Made by a program: the position numbers and the translations under genes. Below the pieces are notes generated by a model that was not told the DNA's origin, made no database searches, and worked only from the letters and a program-made list of their open reading frames with translations. This document shows positions 43,167 through 55,671 of a DNA stretch of 64,000 nt, piece by piece (positions within the stretch are counted from its first letter, which is position 1; the number at the start of each line of letters is the position of its first letter). The DNA comes from Styela clava (taxonomy: Eukaryota > Chordata > Ascidiacea > Stolidobranchia > Styelidae), in assembly GCF_964204865.1 (NCBI RefSeq), contig NC_135250.1, positions 8,184,001 to 8,248,000 on the forward strand, read 5' to 3'.

Positions 43167-44691
43167 AGATTATACGTTTCCGTTTTGTTTGGCTGTTGAA
43201 AATAGTTATTTCGTATTATTCCGTTGGCTGTACGTATAGTATAAACCAGTGGTTCTCAAACTTTTTTAGTCTCAGAGCCGCATTTCAAACCTCAAAGCTG
43301 TGAAGAGCCGCACACAAGCAACGCAAGGTAAAATAACAACAAACCTTAAGCGCGTATTTAAAATACCAAGTCCTCGTAACAACAACACACCTAACAACTA
43401 GAGCTGGGCAAAATATTCGAATAATAAAATATTCGAATGCCATTTTACTATTCGAATATCCGGTACCACGTGACCTGCGCCGCTCTGCTTGGAAACCGAA
43501 CTCGCGCGTCTCCAACTCAATCGTGAATTGTGCGAACGGCGCTCGCTATCAGAAAAAGAAAAGACAAATTTGAAAAGCCGTTGTTTTTGCGTTATGGTGT
43601 TATATGCTTATCTTTGCACTTAACGTATCGTTTCAATGCATTATTTTGCAAAAAAACGTATCGACCGTTCCGTAAATTTAGAAACGTCAAACCAGATTAG
43701 GTATTTAAAATGAATTTCCCAGATTTTAAACTCCGCATGCTTGGTGACATATCATTAGCCATTTTTTGCATTACCGAACATAAAGTTGATTGAAATTAAA
43801 TGTTAAAATGCCTTTTCGGTGTTTCATTGTGAAAAAGGCGATTTTAGATCGTTAGAAAACTCTAGTTATGTAAATAGCATGGATTTAAAAATGACCAGAA
43901 GTTTTTCCAAAAGCTGGTATGAGTTACTTGTATGAAAAACACTCATTAAATTGTAACCAGATAAGAAATGTCATGTCCTACTCCCTTTAAAGCACTTTGT
44001 ATTAGATCTTTAGTGATCCCTTCCATCCTTTGCCAAGTGATGTTTCGAATATGTAACATTGTACTTGACCATACATGGCCGCTGAGCCAAGAGTAAAACG
44101 TAAAATTAATCGTGAATTTCGTTGTGACAATGCACACTGACTCGTTCGCGAATTGTTGCGTCTATTATCATCGAAAATGATTTCAATTGGTAAATTTTGA
44201 AGCAATTGGGCAGTACTAATTAAGTCTTATAGCATGACATAATCAAAATCATTAAGTGAAGTGCTGAATTTGCAAATTCCGTAAAGAAAATTGAACATTA
44301 CTCAGTAAGTATTTTAGCTATAATAACCATCGGCGTGTTGTTTTGTTGAAAAAAAAAGAATTGAGAGAATCAGGTATAATTAGCGTCTGACCCTCGATTA
44401 GGCACAAAGGCCTAGGAATGCCTTTATTGCCAACTTATTTAATCGCTTTTTCAAATCAACTATCAAGATTCACGCAATCGTAAATTTGCTAGGTTTATCT
44501 ATCTAATAACACGAACACCATAGAAAGCACGAGAAACTCAAGTATCGTTTTAATAAATATCTGCATCTCGGTTACCGTTCACTTTAAACAGGCACGGTTA
44601 ATTTACAAGCGTTGATAAGGAAGATCAAATCCAAGACAGGGAATAAAACTCAGAATAAAATTAATTTGGTTTAGAAAATCAGCCCTTAATG

Positions 44692-46038
44692 CAGGGGTCA
44701 CCAACCTTTTCGAAGCCGAGGGCTACTTTTTGGGTACAGATTAAGCTGCGGGCTACCAGTTCAATGTACACTTCTAAAAAAATCAGTTGCTCGATTAACT
44801 TATAATTATTGATATAATTACTTGTATTTAGTGAAGTATAGACACTAATAAACTTTAGGATTATTCAGGAAATCAAACGATTATCACAACGTTGCAAATA
44901 AATTTTTATCAATAACACTTGTATTTCAAAACTGAGTGTTTTTAAATTGATTTTCAACACTCTGCACAAGTCTAAGATAAAATGGACTTAACAGTTGTAC
45001 TATCAACTGTTGCAGAGTATTATACTCCGACGAGTAACTTGACACTGTAACTTTGAGCGAGTCTTGCAGATTTTCATCAGTGAGGCGTGTTCCATGTTTG
45101 TTCCTGGTGGAGTGAGTCGCACCGCTATGAACAATCGTGTTAAACGTTAGGTTCGCAGGTTAGAATCCCATGCGGGGATAGTTATGTGCGAAAGGATTAC
45201 TGGACTCCTCGCCGCCGTAGGGTGGTTCACGTAACCGCTGGTCGGTTAAGGCTTCCTTCGTCATCAAGTCCAGGCTTCCGGAAACAAATAACTAACTAAT
45301 CCCATACCCGACATCGAATGGTAACCGGACGAGAGGCCGTGGTTCGCCATATGGTTAAGCCGTCCTATCGGCTATCTTCTCCCCCGGGATAAATATGTAA
45401 ATCTCCTCCCATCCTGAGTTTATGTCAAAAATGTTTATTCGAAAGGATAGGTTGAAACAAACGATGGTCTCGTAAAATAGGATTGCTGTATGATTTGAAT
45501 CGCAAGCTTTTTCTGTCCGTACTGTGCTGACCAGAGGGTAGTTAGCGCGGAAGATTACGTGACAAGATGTGAAATATCTCTCCGTTTTGCCGTCGCTAAA
45601 ATCGCCCCATTAATGAGACACACGCAGGCTGTTTTCATGGTGGTATAAATATATCCAACTCCCATTCATCGAGAAAATGATGGAATTTTCTTTGGAATCA
45701 ATAATTGTATTATTACTGCTCCGCTAACCAACGGACAAGAAAAAGCGCGGGTTCGTGGAAAGTGATCTCAGTGTGATGTCATAATTGGAAGAGTGTTAAT
45801 TGACCCGTCACATTACTGAGGTCAAATAAAAATAGGTTGATGGTTACAATGATAAATATAGTGTCATTTCTAGTTCCCATATAAGTGTGATTTATACTAA
45901 AATAGCAGGACAAAATTCAATTGATGTAGCTTACTTATAAGAGCCGTTATTAAGCTTAGTTTGGAACAGACCTGCGGGCGACTCATATGGTCTTCGCGGG
46001 CGACTTGGTGCCCGCGGGCAACTCGTTGGTGATCCCTG
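44692..46038. mobile_element. 1.35-kb hAT-type element nested in the 3.6-kb element
   Basis: The termini CAGGGGTCACCAACC and GTTGGTGATCCCTG are inverted repeats. The flanking 8-bp duplication CCTTAATG is perfect (44684-44691 and 46039-46046). It carries a SINE at about 45108-45414. No transposase frame was seen. Confidence 0.9.
45108..45414 (+). repeat. SINE copy nested in the 1.35-kb hAT element
   Basis: The body is well preserved (GGATTACTGGACTCCTCGCC to CCCCCGGGATAAATATGTAA). The tRNA-like head is diverged and shortened, with a weakened B box (GGTTAGAATCCC). Confidence 0.85.
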
Positions 46039-46599
46039 CCTTAATGTATTCAACAGCTGTCGCTGATGTGAACGCAAGGATATACTAGAAATATGAAACT
46101 TCGATATTCGGCGACCGCTTATTCCTGCAAAAAACGAGAAAGGGCGGGAATATAGAATACAAACTTTAGGATATCGCCGCCAAAACGATCGCGGTGACAA
46201 AGACAATCAGCGATTATGATGAAATTAACCATTAACCAATAATAAAAAAACGCTTTTTTGCCGACTTTTCAATGTTTCTATCAATTTCCAACTGGATCCC
46301 TGTTATGTATAAAAAAAATATTCAAATTATTCGATTTCAAAAAAGATTAGAGTTTGCCCACCCTAGACTAACAGCCATTTAATTTGGCTTTGATTTCTAA
46401 TAAGTTTGTCAAAGCGGGTCGTAATCGCGGAGGATGTAAAGTACAGTAACTGCTTGAGATGATCGCCAGATATTTTGGGACTATTTCCGATTACTGGAAC
46501 AAAATTAAAATGCTCTGGGATTAAAATAATCATTGAGTTATTTGATTTATAAATAATATCCGGGAATGCGACAAACACTGAAAATCCACGGAAGCAAGC

Positions 46600-46720
46600 C
46601 AATGATTACAGCCATGTCTAAAATCTTGCCAAGTGAAAAGTGTACGAGTGTCCGAGAAACGCTTACTGTTGCGTCACTATTGCATCTTGTAGGTTAGTCA
46701 ACGCTACGCAAATAAACACG
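46600..46720 (-). repeat. Dispersed repeat fragment inside the hAT shell
   Basis: GTTGCGTCACTATTGCATCT and AAATAAACACGG match, in the same orientation, copies near 47.58 and 63.95 kb and, inverted, one near 52.94 kb. Confidence 0.5.
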
Positions 46721-46936
46721 GGGAAATTCATATAAATTACTGATACTGATACTGACTAACTAATAGACTTCAGCATTTTAATTTCGAGTCAATGATTAGT
46801 TTTCAATGAAAATTTTTTTCTGAAAATAATTAATTTTTAAGCATTACCGAGAGCCGCATGCGGCTCTCAAACCCTAGTTTGAGAATCACTGGTATAGACT
46901 ATGTATAGACAACGAAATGGATCTTCAGTTATATTC

Positions 46937-47064
46937 CACTGTTTTTAAAAGATCCGGAACGTCGCGCAATGTGGATATCATCTACTGTATTGGCAGGACT
47001 GCTTGGTGTCAAGTCCAGAAATCATCTCGCTGGTGTTTCACTGTTTGCGGATAGCATTTCGTTG
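46937..47064 (+). other. Possible orphan coding exon
   Basis: The frame KWIFSYIPLFLKDPERRAMW... continues through two hydrophobic stretches to SISLM and then a strong donor ATG|GTGAGT near 47065. It looks like part of a membrane protein, but I recognise no family and find no partner exons. The 3.6-kb hAT element ends only ~45 bases upstream. Confidence 0.25.
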
Positions 47065-47099
47065 ATGGTGAGTGATAGTGTGCCGTTATCAATTTCGTC

Positions 47100-49358
47100 A
47101 AATATTCATAAGCTTCCTCATTTCAATGGAAAGCAGATGACAAACTACTGTTATTGGTAGGCTTAGGCGTAGGCCTACTTGCAGACTTGACTTGTGTGAG
47201 GAATTAATCATCAATTGCCATAAGATATTGTTTTCCTAGTTAGCAGGTAATCTATTAGTAAGTGTGAAAAGTTGAATAGATAACTAAAGTTTAACGCCAG
47301 TGCTCATGCAAAAAAGAACCAGAATGCAATTGAATTCGCCATCTAGGAATACCCTCGCCAACGCATCTCTGATCACCCCGGTAGTTTCACGGGTTTCAAA
47401 AAAACTCCTAGGAAGTCAGAGTGATGATTGAATTATCTGATATATATTTGAGCTTCCAAAACACAACAGAAAACTAACGAATAGAGTTCAAAAACAAGGC
47501 AATGTTTACGTTCACGGTTGAGAATCTGTCTGAGTGAGAAAAGCGTCTGAGCGGATGCGAAAAGGGAGGATTGTTACGTCACTTTTTGCATCTTGCTGAT
47601 TGGTCAATGTCACGAAGTAAACAAGGAAGTCGATGCTCGGGGAAAGGTCCATTACTTTTACTTATGATAATTACTTCAATTTATACTATTTTTGTTCTAT
47701 TTATTAATTACAATCTTAATACAACCAAACACCCAATGAAATCAATGAAACGAAAAGCATACAATAAAAATAACAAATACCAGGCAGTACAATATGAGAA
47801 AACAATAAAAATTAAAGACGGACCCTGAAATCGAAGACAACTTTCAATAGCAGCCAAAATAACCCCTATAATCCGGTACACTAAACCAGCTACTTACAAT
47901 TTGAAAAATAGGCTGAGAATAACCCATGACGGGCACTTTAAAAAAACCACAAACAATTCAAGCTTTGAACTGCACTGTTGATAGCCAATTTCATGGATAA
48001 ACTAAAAATACAACGCCAAAACAACTGTAATTGCACTCTACCGGTACTAAAACAATAATATCATCCTACTGTCTAGCATCAAAATATCTAACAATCCCAA
48101 TCTAATAGTCATAAAACCAAGAGAAAACATCTTTGATACCCTACTTGAGACTTAGAGGCACTTTTACAGATATAGAATACACTCGAAATCTACAACTGCA
48201 CTGCTACAAACCACAGCATAGGCTAACAGGATACCAAAAGACAGATCGACAGTGTCACAGCGCCCTCAGGGTCTTCAGTGTTAAAAATATAACAATATTA
48301 TCACATGACATCATTCAAAAGATAAAACAAGGGTTGTCACACTTATTTCAAAAATTTCTGTGGGTTCAAGAGATTCGTTTTTTATGTGTCAGAATAAAAA
48401 ATAGCTACACCTTGTGACGTGTCCATATATTTGAGCATAGCTTATATTATAATACTTATGAAAAAGAAATGTAGAAATACTCAAGCAATTTCATTCTATA
48501 TTGTCGTCAAGTAGAATAATTTCAGATGTTTCCTAACTCCCGATGGAAGTTTCGAGTGAGTATTTCTTGACTAAAATGCAATGTATTTTACTTATGTCAA
48601 TAGCAAACACAAAATTGTCAAATAATAGTCTCACTGTATAAATTTGTCATAATGCAGTACGACGCACTTCTCTGATTTCAAGATTCCGATACATGAAATT
48701 ATTTGCTTATGAATTCTAGGTCAGACTCTTTAGAATTTTAGATAGTTGTTTGACTATAGTTACCTCATCATGAGTATTGATATCTTTGTTCCGTAACAAT
48801 AGCAAATAAGCAATAACCCAACTTTGACGTATCAATCAAAGTTCCGGACAGGCATATTTGAGCATGGTTGTAAACATTAATTTGCTTTTATACTATTGTC
48901 TGTTTTTGGTTTTGGTTCCCAAATTCCATTACAAATTAAATAACTCAATGGTCTTTTGGTCATCGAAAGCGTGTTAATATAGTTGAAGTAATCCAATTTT
49001 GAGCTAATTCTTAAGAATCCGTTAAGCGCCACCATCTTCACTTGGGACAAACACAATGCTGATGTTCTTCTTCGACTCGATTTGACACTTTATGTAAGTT
49101 CACATTCAATCTGTTTTAGAAAATATTTTTGAACGATTTAACGAATCATACCTGATTTCCCGTTCCTAGCATCGGCATAGTCCAACCGAAATAACAACAT
49201 TTTGGGTGAAATAGGGATAAACAGGACCCCAAATTTGATCGATTAGTCCATTTTTCTTCAAGTTTAAGCTTATCAAGGCCTGGCCGTTTCTCACCGTTGT
49301 CACTATAAAACGAAATAATCACTTTTCAGCCTGTTGGTAAATATGTCATGAGGATACC
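47100..49358. other. Repeat-derived intergenic sequence
   Basis: A SINE scrap sits at about 47341-47398. A dispersed-repeat copy (minus) spans about 47440-47660. At about 48421 there is a copy of the GTCCATATATTTGAGCATAG end also seen at 13440. No gene recognised. Confidence 0.45.
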
Positions 49359-50849
49359 CAGAGGCGGATTATGCCCATTTGGTGCCCGTAGCACTTAAGA
49401 CTTTGGTGCCCCCTTATGTGTGATTTAAAATATAAATGCAATACTGAAAACCACTTAAGTTTATTATCAATCTAAATTTCTAAAACAACAATGAAAATCC
49501 ATCAGAAACAGCACTAAAAACAGCGAACATTTTTGGGTCTCCTTACAATTTTTAATTAATTGATAAACTTTGCTCAAATCCCAATAATTAAACCAACGTA
49601 ACAAACATATTTTGTGGAACGTCGAAAAAAGTCGAAATAAAAACAAAATTAACAGAGAGCACATATGAATGAAACTGCTGGAGCACAGTTGAGAAGTTAC
49701 TGTTGAAATTTTCTGTGTAAGCTCAATAAGTTTTTAACAACACTGCCAATACCCGCCCGTCCTTGTCAACAGATAAAGAGACATTTGGTTGTAGCGGTAC
49801 ATCATTTTAAGTGAAAACATATCTCTGCAATTTTACTGTATATCTATCCCCTATTCGGCATCACAGTTACAGGTTTGTCAACAATTGCGTAAATAAAGGG
49901 GTATGAAATTTATCTCTGGCAGTCAAATATAAATCTGCTGCTCTCCATCATTGAGTACATTATTTCGGATACGTTTACGAGTTGCAACTGCCTTGCAATC
50001 CACATCTGGTAGCATTTACTTTGCAGCTGCTTCACAGCGTTTAAATTCATCTCGTGAAATTTCACGTAAGTATGCATACAGAGCTGCACATGTTTGTTTT
50101 GAATTATTCTTCAAAAATTCATTCAAAAACGTTAAAATGAGAACGAATTCTAGCTCTTGCATATTATTTGCATCTTTTCTAGCATCTTCGTTTTGTGACT
50201 GGCGTTTCCCTATATATTCCTGTGTCTCTATAATTTTGAGAAAACCTTTTATATTTGCCCACCATTTGGTATCAGTGAGAAATATTAGCAAAATTCCATT
50301 TTCAACCCAAAAAACTCTTCCATATCAAAACACTCCCGACTTCGACAAACATTATGAAGCGCGTAACTGCCACAGAGTGCGCCATTTTAAATTTTGATGA
50401 TGCCGTTAGTATACCTTCGGAGTGAAAACAAATCCCATTGGGCCCAAAGAAATTTTTGAAAAATAAATAGCCTTGATCAAACAAGCAATTTGTCCCATAT
50501 TTTAAGAGAGAATAGATTTTTTCAAAACAGAAAAATAATAACAACAATTTAACAAAGCAATACATAGGTCCATTTCGTGTCCAAAAAGTAATTTTCATTG
50601 TTCATTACTAATTGATGGCCAAGCTATGATTATTTTACATGCTTTTGGAGATAGTTCGAAGACCTACATTCATTAATAGAAAAGCTTAACGATACTTAAG
50701 TAGGAAAAAATGCGAACATGTTCAAGTCTGAGTCGTCTGACCAACACTGGTGCACAATTGAAAATTCAGCTCTAAACATTTCTGGGGTTCCCCCTTTTTC
50801 TTGGTGCCGTAAGCACGTGCTTATATTGTTTAATGGTAATCCAGCGCTG
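49359..50849 (-). mobile_element. 1.5-kb hAT element with degraded transposase
   Basis: The left end CAGAGGCGGATTATG and the reverse complement of the right end (CAGCGCTGGATTACC) form inverted repeats. Homology continues inward to GTGCC...GTAGCAC and AAGCACGTGC...GGCACC. Flanking 8-mers AGGATACC and GGGATACT agree at 6 of 8 bases. On the minus strand, about 50290-50016 encodes FLTDTKWWANIKGFL... ELEFVLILTFLNEFLK, resembling the TDTRW region of hAT (ZMYM/DUF4371-type) transposases. An in-frame stop follows and no full frame survives. Confidence 0.65.
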
Positions 50850-52741
50850 GGGATACTGGTTAGAAGTGATCACAGCTACAATCTGCAAGACTGGTTTCTA
50901 CCCGACCTTTTAAGAGGGGTTGGTAGCCTAAAAGTCTGGTTGTGAGTAGCGCATTACGCACAGTGAGGTCGCATTAGGAATGTCGCATTATCAACAGCGC
51001 ACTGGGAATAATATGGCGTCCCATTGGGAGCAGCGCATTACGCGCAGTGAGGATTGTCAGTTCATTCATATCTTTACTATCGTTCTTGAAATCTATAATA
51101 CCAAGTTGGACCCGATTTCTAAATAGAAGCAGCAGTGATTCGCTTTGACTTGGTGCTCGATTTGCTGGGACTCGGACTAGTGATATATATGCCACTGTAG
51201 TTTGAGATTTTATTTTTGCCGTGGACATTCGATGGAGATTTGGTGATATGTAGCCCTACTCTTTTTATGGGGTACTTCACACATCCCTTCGAACAAGAAT
51301 TTGAATAAGAAGTTACTCATTCATCTACATGCATTTTGAAAATGAAAAAAGCCGTCACGCTCCCTTAATTCGTATGAAAATTGGTAGTAGAGTGGAAGGA
51401 CGAAGCTTATTTAGAAGAAACAACAGGATGGCTTCTGTTGCGCGAAAAAGATATTCAATCGAGCCCTTGTCATCAGTCCTGTGAAAAAGAGCAGAGCAAA
51501 GGCTAGGATAAACGCATATAAAAATATACTTTTCGATACAATGAAAAATATAGAATTAGGGATATATAGGATTTTCATATGTATCCGTGTTCGACCGGAG
51601 GGGTTGGGCGATAAGAGGAATAAATGATATGGCGTGTAATGACGAATAATGACGTTTTTCAACTGAACAATCTAGATCGGGGGTGTGCAACAATTTTTGT
51701 CGGCGGGTCGCTTAACCAACTTCATACATCTAGTCGGGCTACACACAAAAACATTCGAGTTTTTTCATAGTTTGTTAACGTCAGCTTTGCGAGAAGTTGT
51801 AGCAGGGCCACACTAAATGCATTAACGAGCCGGGTTGTGTCCCGTGGGCCGTCTGTTGCACACCCCTGATCTATATTAACCAGTTAATTGATACAGATGC
51901 ATGGATTTATCACATGACGATGAATTTTATCATAATAGTAGTCCTACAGTATACATGGATGAACAACGAAGGGCAAGCCATTCTTAGGCAATTTACGGTA
52001 AATCAGTGCAGATTCGGAACACAATTCCACACTTAGAAGTAGTGCTCAGATTGGGGGTTTTGTTTTTTAATTTAAAAAAAATCAGCCTGTTTTAGAAAAA
52101 GGGTCTAGTTTAAATCTTTTTTTTTCGTTTGTATTTTTTTCTTATTTTTTTATAGAAATACACCTCGTACCTTAGTGAAACTTTGTTAAAAATGGTGCTT
52201 TTTTGCAGCTGCACACGCTGCTGGAATAAGAATTTCAAAAATATAGAAACGATATTTTGATTTGACTTGGTACGCTCTCTTCATATCGCTTTACTGCAAG
52301 GTTTCTATGTCATATAAAAATATTTTAACAGCAACGGCATCAGCATCAGTATATACCGGGAAATACGAATCTAAACCCAAATTGACTTTGGTTTGAATGG
52401 TCAATCATGCGATCTACTAATATATATATACTACAGCAATGTTTTTGTTACAATACACACAGTCCTTCCTCTGTGAGTTTACCTTTCACTGTAACAGGCG
52501 TGATTTCCCGGTAGAAAGTTATATCAAACTTTTTGTTTTTCCTTCTCAAACTTTAGTAAATACTTTTACGGTACCGATCACCGCCGTTGGCAAATCATAA
52601 TTTATTCAGTACAATTATGGGCATACGAAGCAGCCACTAGAGTTCGACACAAGATGGCCCAATTAAAACAGAAAATCTTGACGCCTGCTGGGAAGTGGGA
52701 ATCTGGCGGGTCAACGGTGGCGTGATTTAACATGACCATAG
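50850..52741. other. Intergenic with short repeats
   Basis: At about 50945-51060 GCGCATTACGC/GCATTA-type motifs repeat irregularly. The hAT MITE at 51678-51868 is listed separately. No gene recognised. Confidence 0.4.
51678..51868. mobile_element. 191-bp hAT-type MITE
   Basis: It begins CGGGGGTGTGCAACAA and ends TGTTGCACACCCCTG. Flanking 8-mers ATCTAGAT and ATCTATAT differ at one base. There is no coding capacity. Confidence 0.82.
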
Positions 52742-52749
52742 TGCTACAG

Positions 52750-53681
52750 CAGTGGTTCTCAACATGGGGTACGCGTACCACTAGTGGTACGCGGGAGCTT
52801 TTCAAGTGGTACGCGAGCAGATTTGAATTATTGCAACAAGTAACCTTTCAGTTGGTTAAAATATGCCGGCAACGCTTTATCTTTTTTACTGTATGTATTC
52901 GCTGAGCGTTTATGGATGTTTTCCCAAGCTTCAGTTTCCTTGTTTATTTCCGTAACTATAACCAATCAGCAATAAGTCAATAATGACGCAACATGTAACA
53001 ATTGCAATTTCTGCAACCAGTGGCTCAGACAATTCTGTCGCCCAAACAGATATTCAAGCATGGTTGCAAACATTGCCTCGTTTTTGGAGTTTTAAGTGAT
53101 ATTTGTCAGTTTTCAGTTGTGTTTCAAGAAAATAATTGTGAATTAATTAACCTAATTGTCATTATGTCTTCCGCGGAGCTTTAATTTAGTTGCAGTAATT
53201 GAAAATGAATCTCGCAAATGCTGCGATGGACAAGGCTAAACTTAGCTATATATATCAGTACCTCATGGTTGAATAATTTCAATATAAATGATGGTTTCAA
53301 ACACGTAAACCAGTTTATATTCGCCAACACATCAAAACACTCCCAGAATAAGTATAAAGTTTGCAATAGTAAAGTATAGGGATAACTTTTTCCGGGATCA
53401 ATGGTCGGGGAAACGTCCATAGCGCTGGCACGCTACCAGTCCTTTTCTTTGGAGATCGCTCTCGCCCGCTATTGCCCACCTTAAATGAAGCAATATGGGC
53501 ATGTTTTTGTCCGTTTTGCGTGTTACGCCACAAGGGATGTAGTGCCACATTATAAAATACTCCCATAGCACGTTTCTTGTGTCTTTTTCCTCACGCCAAA
53601 AAAGTGGCTTTGTCGGTGGTACGCGGCCATAGTAAAAAACAGTGAAGTGGTACGCGGTCTGTAGAAGGTTGAGAACCACTG
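52750..53681. mobile_element. 932-bp non-autonomous hAT element
   Basis: The left end CAGTGGTTCTCAACATGGGG is inverted at the right (GGTTGAGAACCACTG). A perfect 8-bp duplication TGCTACAG flanks it (52742-52749 and 53682-53689). GTGGTACGCG occurs several times near both ends. The interior (about 52921-53200) matches dispersed fragments elsewhere in the window. No transposase frame was found. Confidence 0.9.
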
Positions 53682-53689
53682 TGCTACAG

Positions 53690-55671
53690 CGTCAGAGGGC
53701 GTGAAAGGGCAAGTTTATTTTTCATATTTTTAACCTATTTAAAACAAGAAACAAATTAAACAGCTGTTTCAAAAAAAATACAGGCACAAAACTTGATTTA
53801 AAACAAAATCTTTTTGAACAAATTCCTAGCTCAGAAAAGCGATGTTCAGATAAATTACTCACTTGGGCTGTTTATGTACGAGTACCTTTATTGTATGTAA
53901 TATAAGAAAATCAAACAAATAAAAAAAAGTAAGGGGTGCTCCAGAAGTATGCGCACCAAGATGTCGCACAACCTGAATTTTAACCGGTACAAACATACTA
54001 TGTTCAGGTTGTGCGCCATCGTGGTGCGCATATTTTCGGAGGTCCGAGTAAGAAATATATTTGGTATAGAACTAACTTCCCCCTTGCAAAATTTATCGCT
54101 TCTTAGCTCTGCTTATAAATATTGCAATCATCTAGGAACACGTCTAGGAACTTCTCCGTCCTGCTTTTCTCTAAAATAGTTTTCGTCGATTTTTAGTAGA
54201 TCATGTTAATTTCCATTACTACTCTGTAGGGCTCTGGTTTTGAACGTAATTTTTTTACTAAAACTTTGTCTAATATTACTGCTTTTTTATCGAATAAAAC
54301 AGGCCTAACACAAAAAATATACGAAAGTCAATATCTAGTTTGTTTTTATTTGAAGGAGTAAGCATATTGTACAGAAAATAAAATGCAATTATATAGATAA
54401 AAATGAGCAGTTTTCAAATAGGAAAAATAAAGTGGAAATATACCTAAGCATGACCAACCAAGTGAAACCTTTAAATGCCTTGGTTGTAGACTAATTAAGA
54501 TAGTTTTTCCTTAATTTATTTCATCGAATTTAACAACAGTTTTGTGTTGAAAACACGCTTAAATTAAAATTAAAGAATAAATACAAACTTCTGAAAATTC
54601 AGATCGCGATTAAAAGTTCAATTTTTTAGTATAGCTTACATCTCATACAATATAAATTTTCTCATAATAGTCATGTTATGGTAATCTTCATACAAGAAAG
54701 GATGGTTTTGATAAAACGTTTGATTTAAAACAATGGAGCGTGTTTTTTTGTGGCTATTCAATGATTATTTACGTGGTGGAATTTAATTATATGTAAACGT
54801 GTATTTCCCCATGAGATTGAACACAGACTGGGTAAATTCAAATTTCCTTGAAAACGGGGCTTAGTACAAAACCAATGACGTTCTAATAGTTCTAGAGCTA
54901 AATAAACTCAGTACATCAATGAAAGATTCAGTCAGTTTTTACCAATATTTTATTCTGGTATATATAAGTTTGTATGAAAAATGAATGATTTTCATGACTG
55001 ATTTACTCTTGACACATCACGTTATTATTTCTTCCTATTGTTTCTTTCAAATGCTTAAATTTGAGGCATCAATTATATCCATGAGCAACGCACAAAATAT
55101 ACGAAATTTTTAGGCATTAAATCAGTTCGTCATTTCTATACAAGAGGTTGTTAGTAACAACTAAAAAAGAACATCAGAAAAAGCAAAATAGAGGGGAAAA
55201 AAATTAGTTGAAAAATAATAAAATAATGAACTTTTGGAAACTAAAAACAAATCGAAAAAGTTTATTCCTGGAACATAAAATAAAGACAATATCATCACCC
55301 TATAAAGATGCATTATGACGCTGAAAACTTGAGCTTGTCTTAATAAAATTTATTCTATTTGTTACAGCAATTCATGGAAGTGAACCAGCAGTTTGCTCTG
55401 AATGAGTACAAAGTAACATTGTAGAATAGAAATGAATATCGCTCAGCAGCGACAGCAGTCTCGTTTTCGCTAGGGTAGAGCGACAGCTTTGGTGATGATA
55501 TTTGGCGAGGTGTCACAGTTCCACTGTCTTGCAAATCTCATACAACGTACACCTTTTAGTAAAAAAACATATCTGATGTTTTCATGTCTATCGAGCACCA
55601 TTCCATCCGAGCACCATTCAGCATGTCAGAGATTGTCTCTGGGCTATTATTCAGTTTCGGAGTTGTTTCGT
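53690..55671. other. Intergenic, AT-rich
   Basis: Apart from the 111-bp MITE at 53934 I recognise nothing. The 3' end of the ETS gene at 55672 should extend into the right-hand part. Confidence 0.45.
53934..54044. mobile_element. 111-bp foldback MITE
   Basis: Two ~43-bp arms are inverted copies: GTATGCGCACCAAGATGTCG on the left, and on the right the reverse complement of GTTGTGCGCCATCGTGGTGC. The spacer is about 25 bp. Confidence 0.8.

Larger units (their letters stand above)
41593..43246. other. Upstream region of the fusion gene
   Basis: It contains the MITE at 41965-42455 and a CpG-richer block at about 42940-43160 that could be a promoter. A minus-strand acceptor-like AAATTTTAG ends just upstream of the fusion ATG, so a non-coding first exon further up is possible. 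Confidence 0.4.
43247..46891. mobile_element. 3.6-kb hAT-type element (outer shell of a nest)
   Basis: The left terminus CAGTGGTTCTCAAACT and right terminus AGTTTGAGAATCACTG are inverted repeats. Flanking 8-mers GTATAAAC (43239-43246) and GTATAGAC (46892-46899) form a target-site duplication with one mismatch. No intact transposase was found. It contains a second hAT element at 44692-46038. Confidence 0.85.

Noticed and set aside
53315-53679. Overlapping minus-strand frames of 83 and 93 codons
   Set aside because: They lie within the right half of the 932-bp hAT element, overlap each other in different frames and show no transposase motif.
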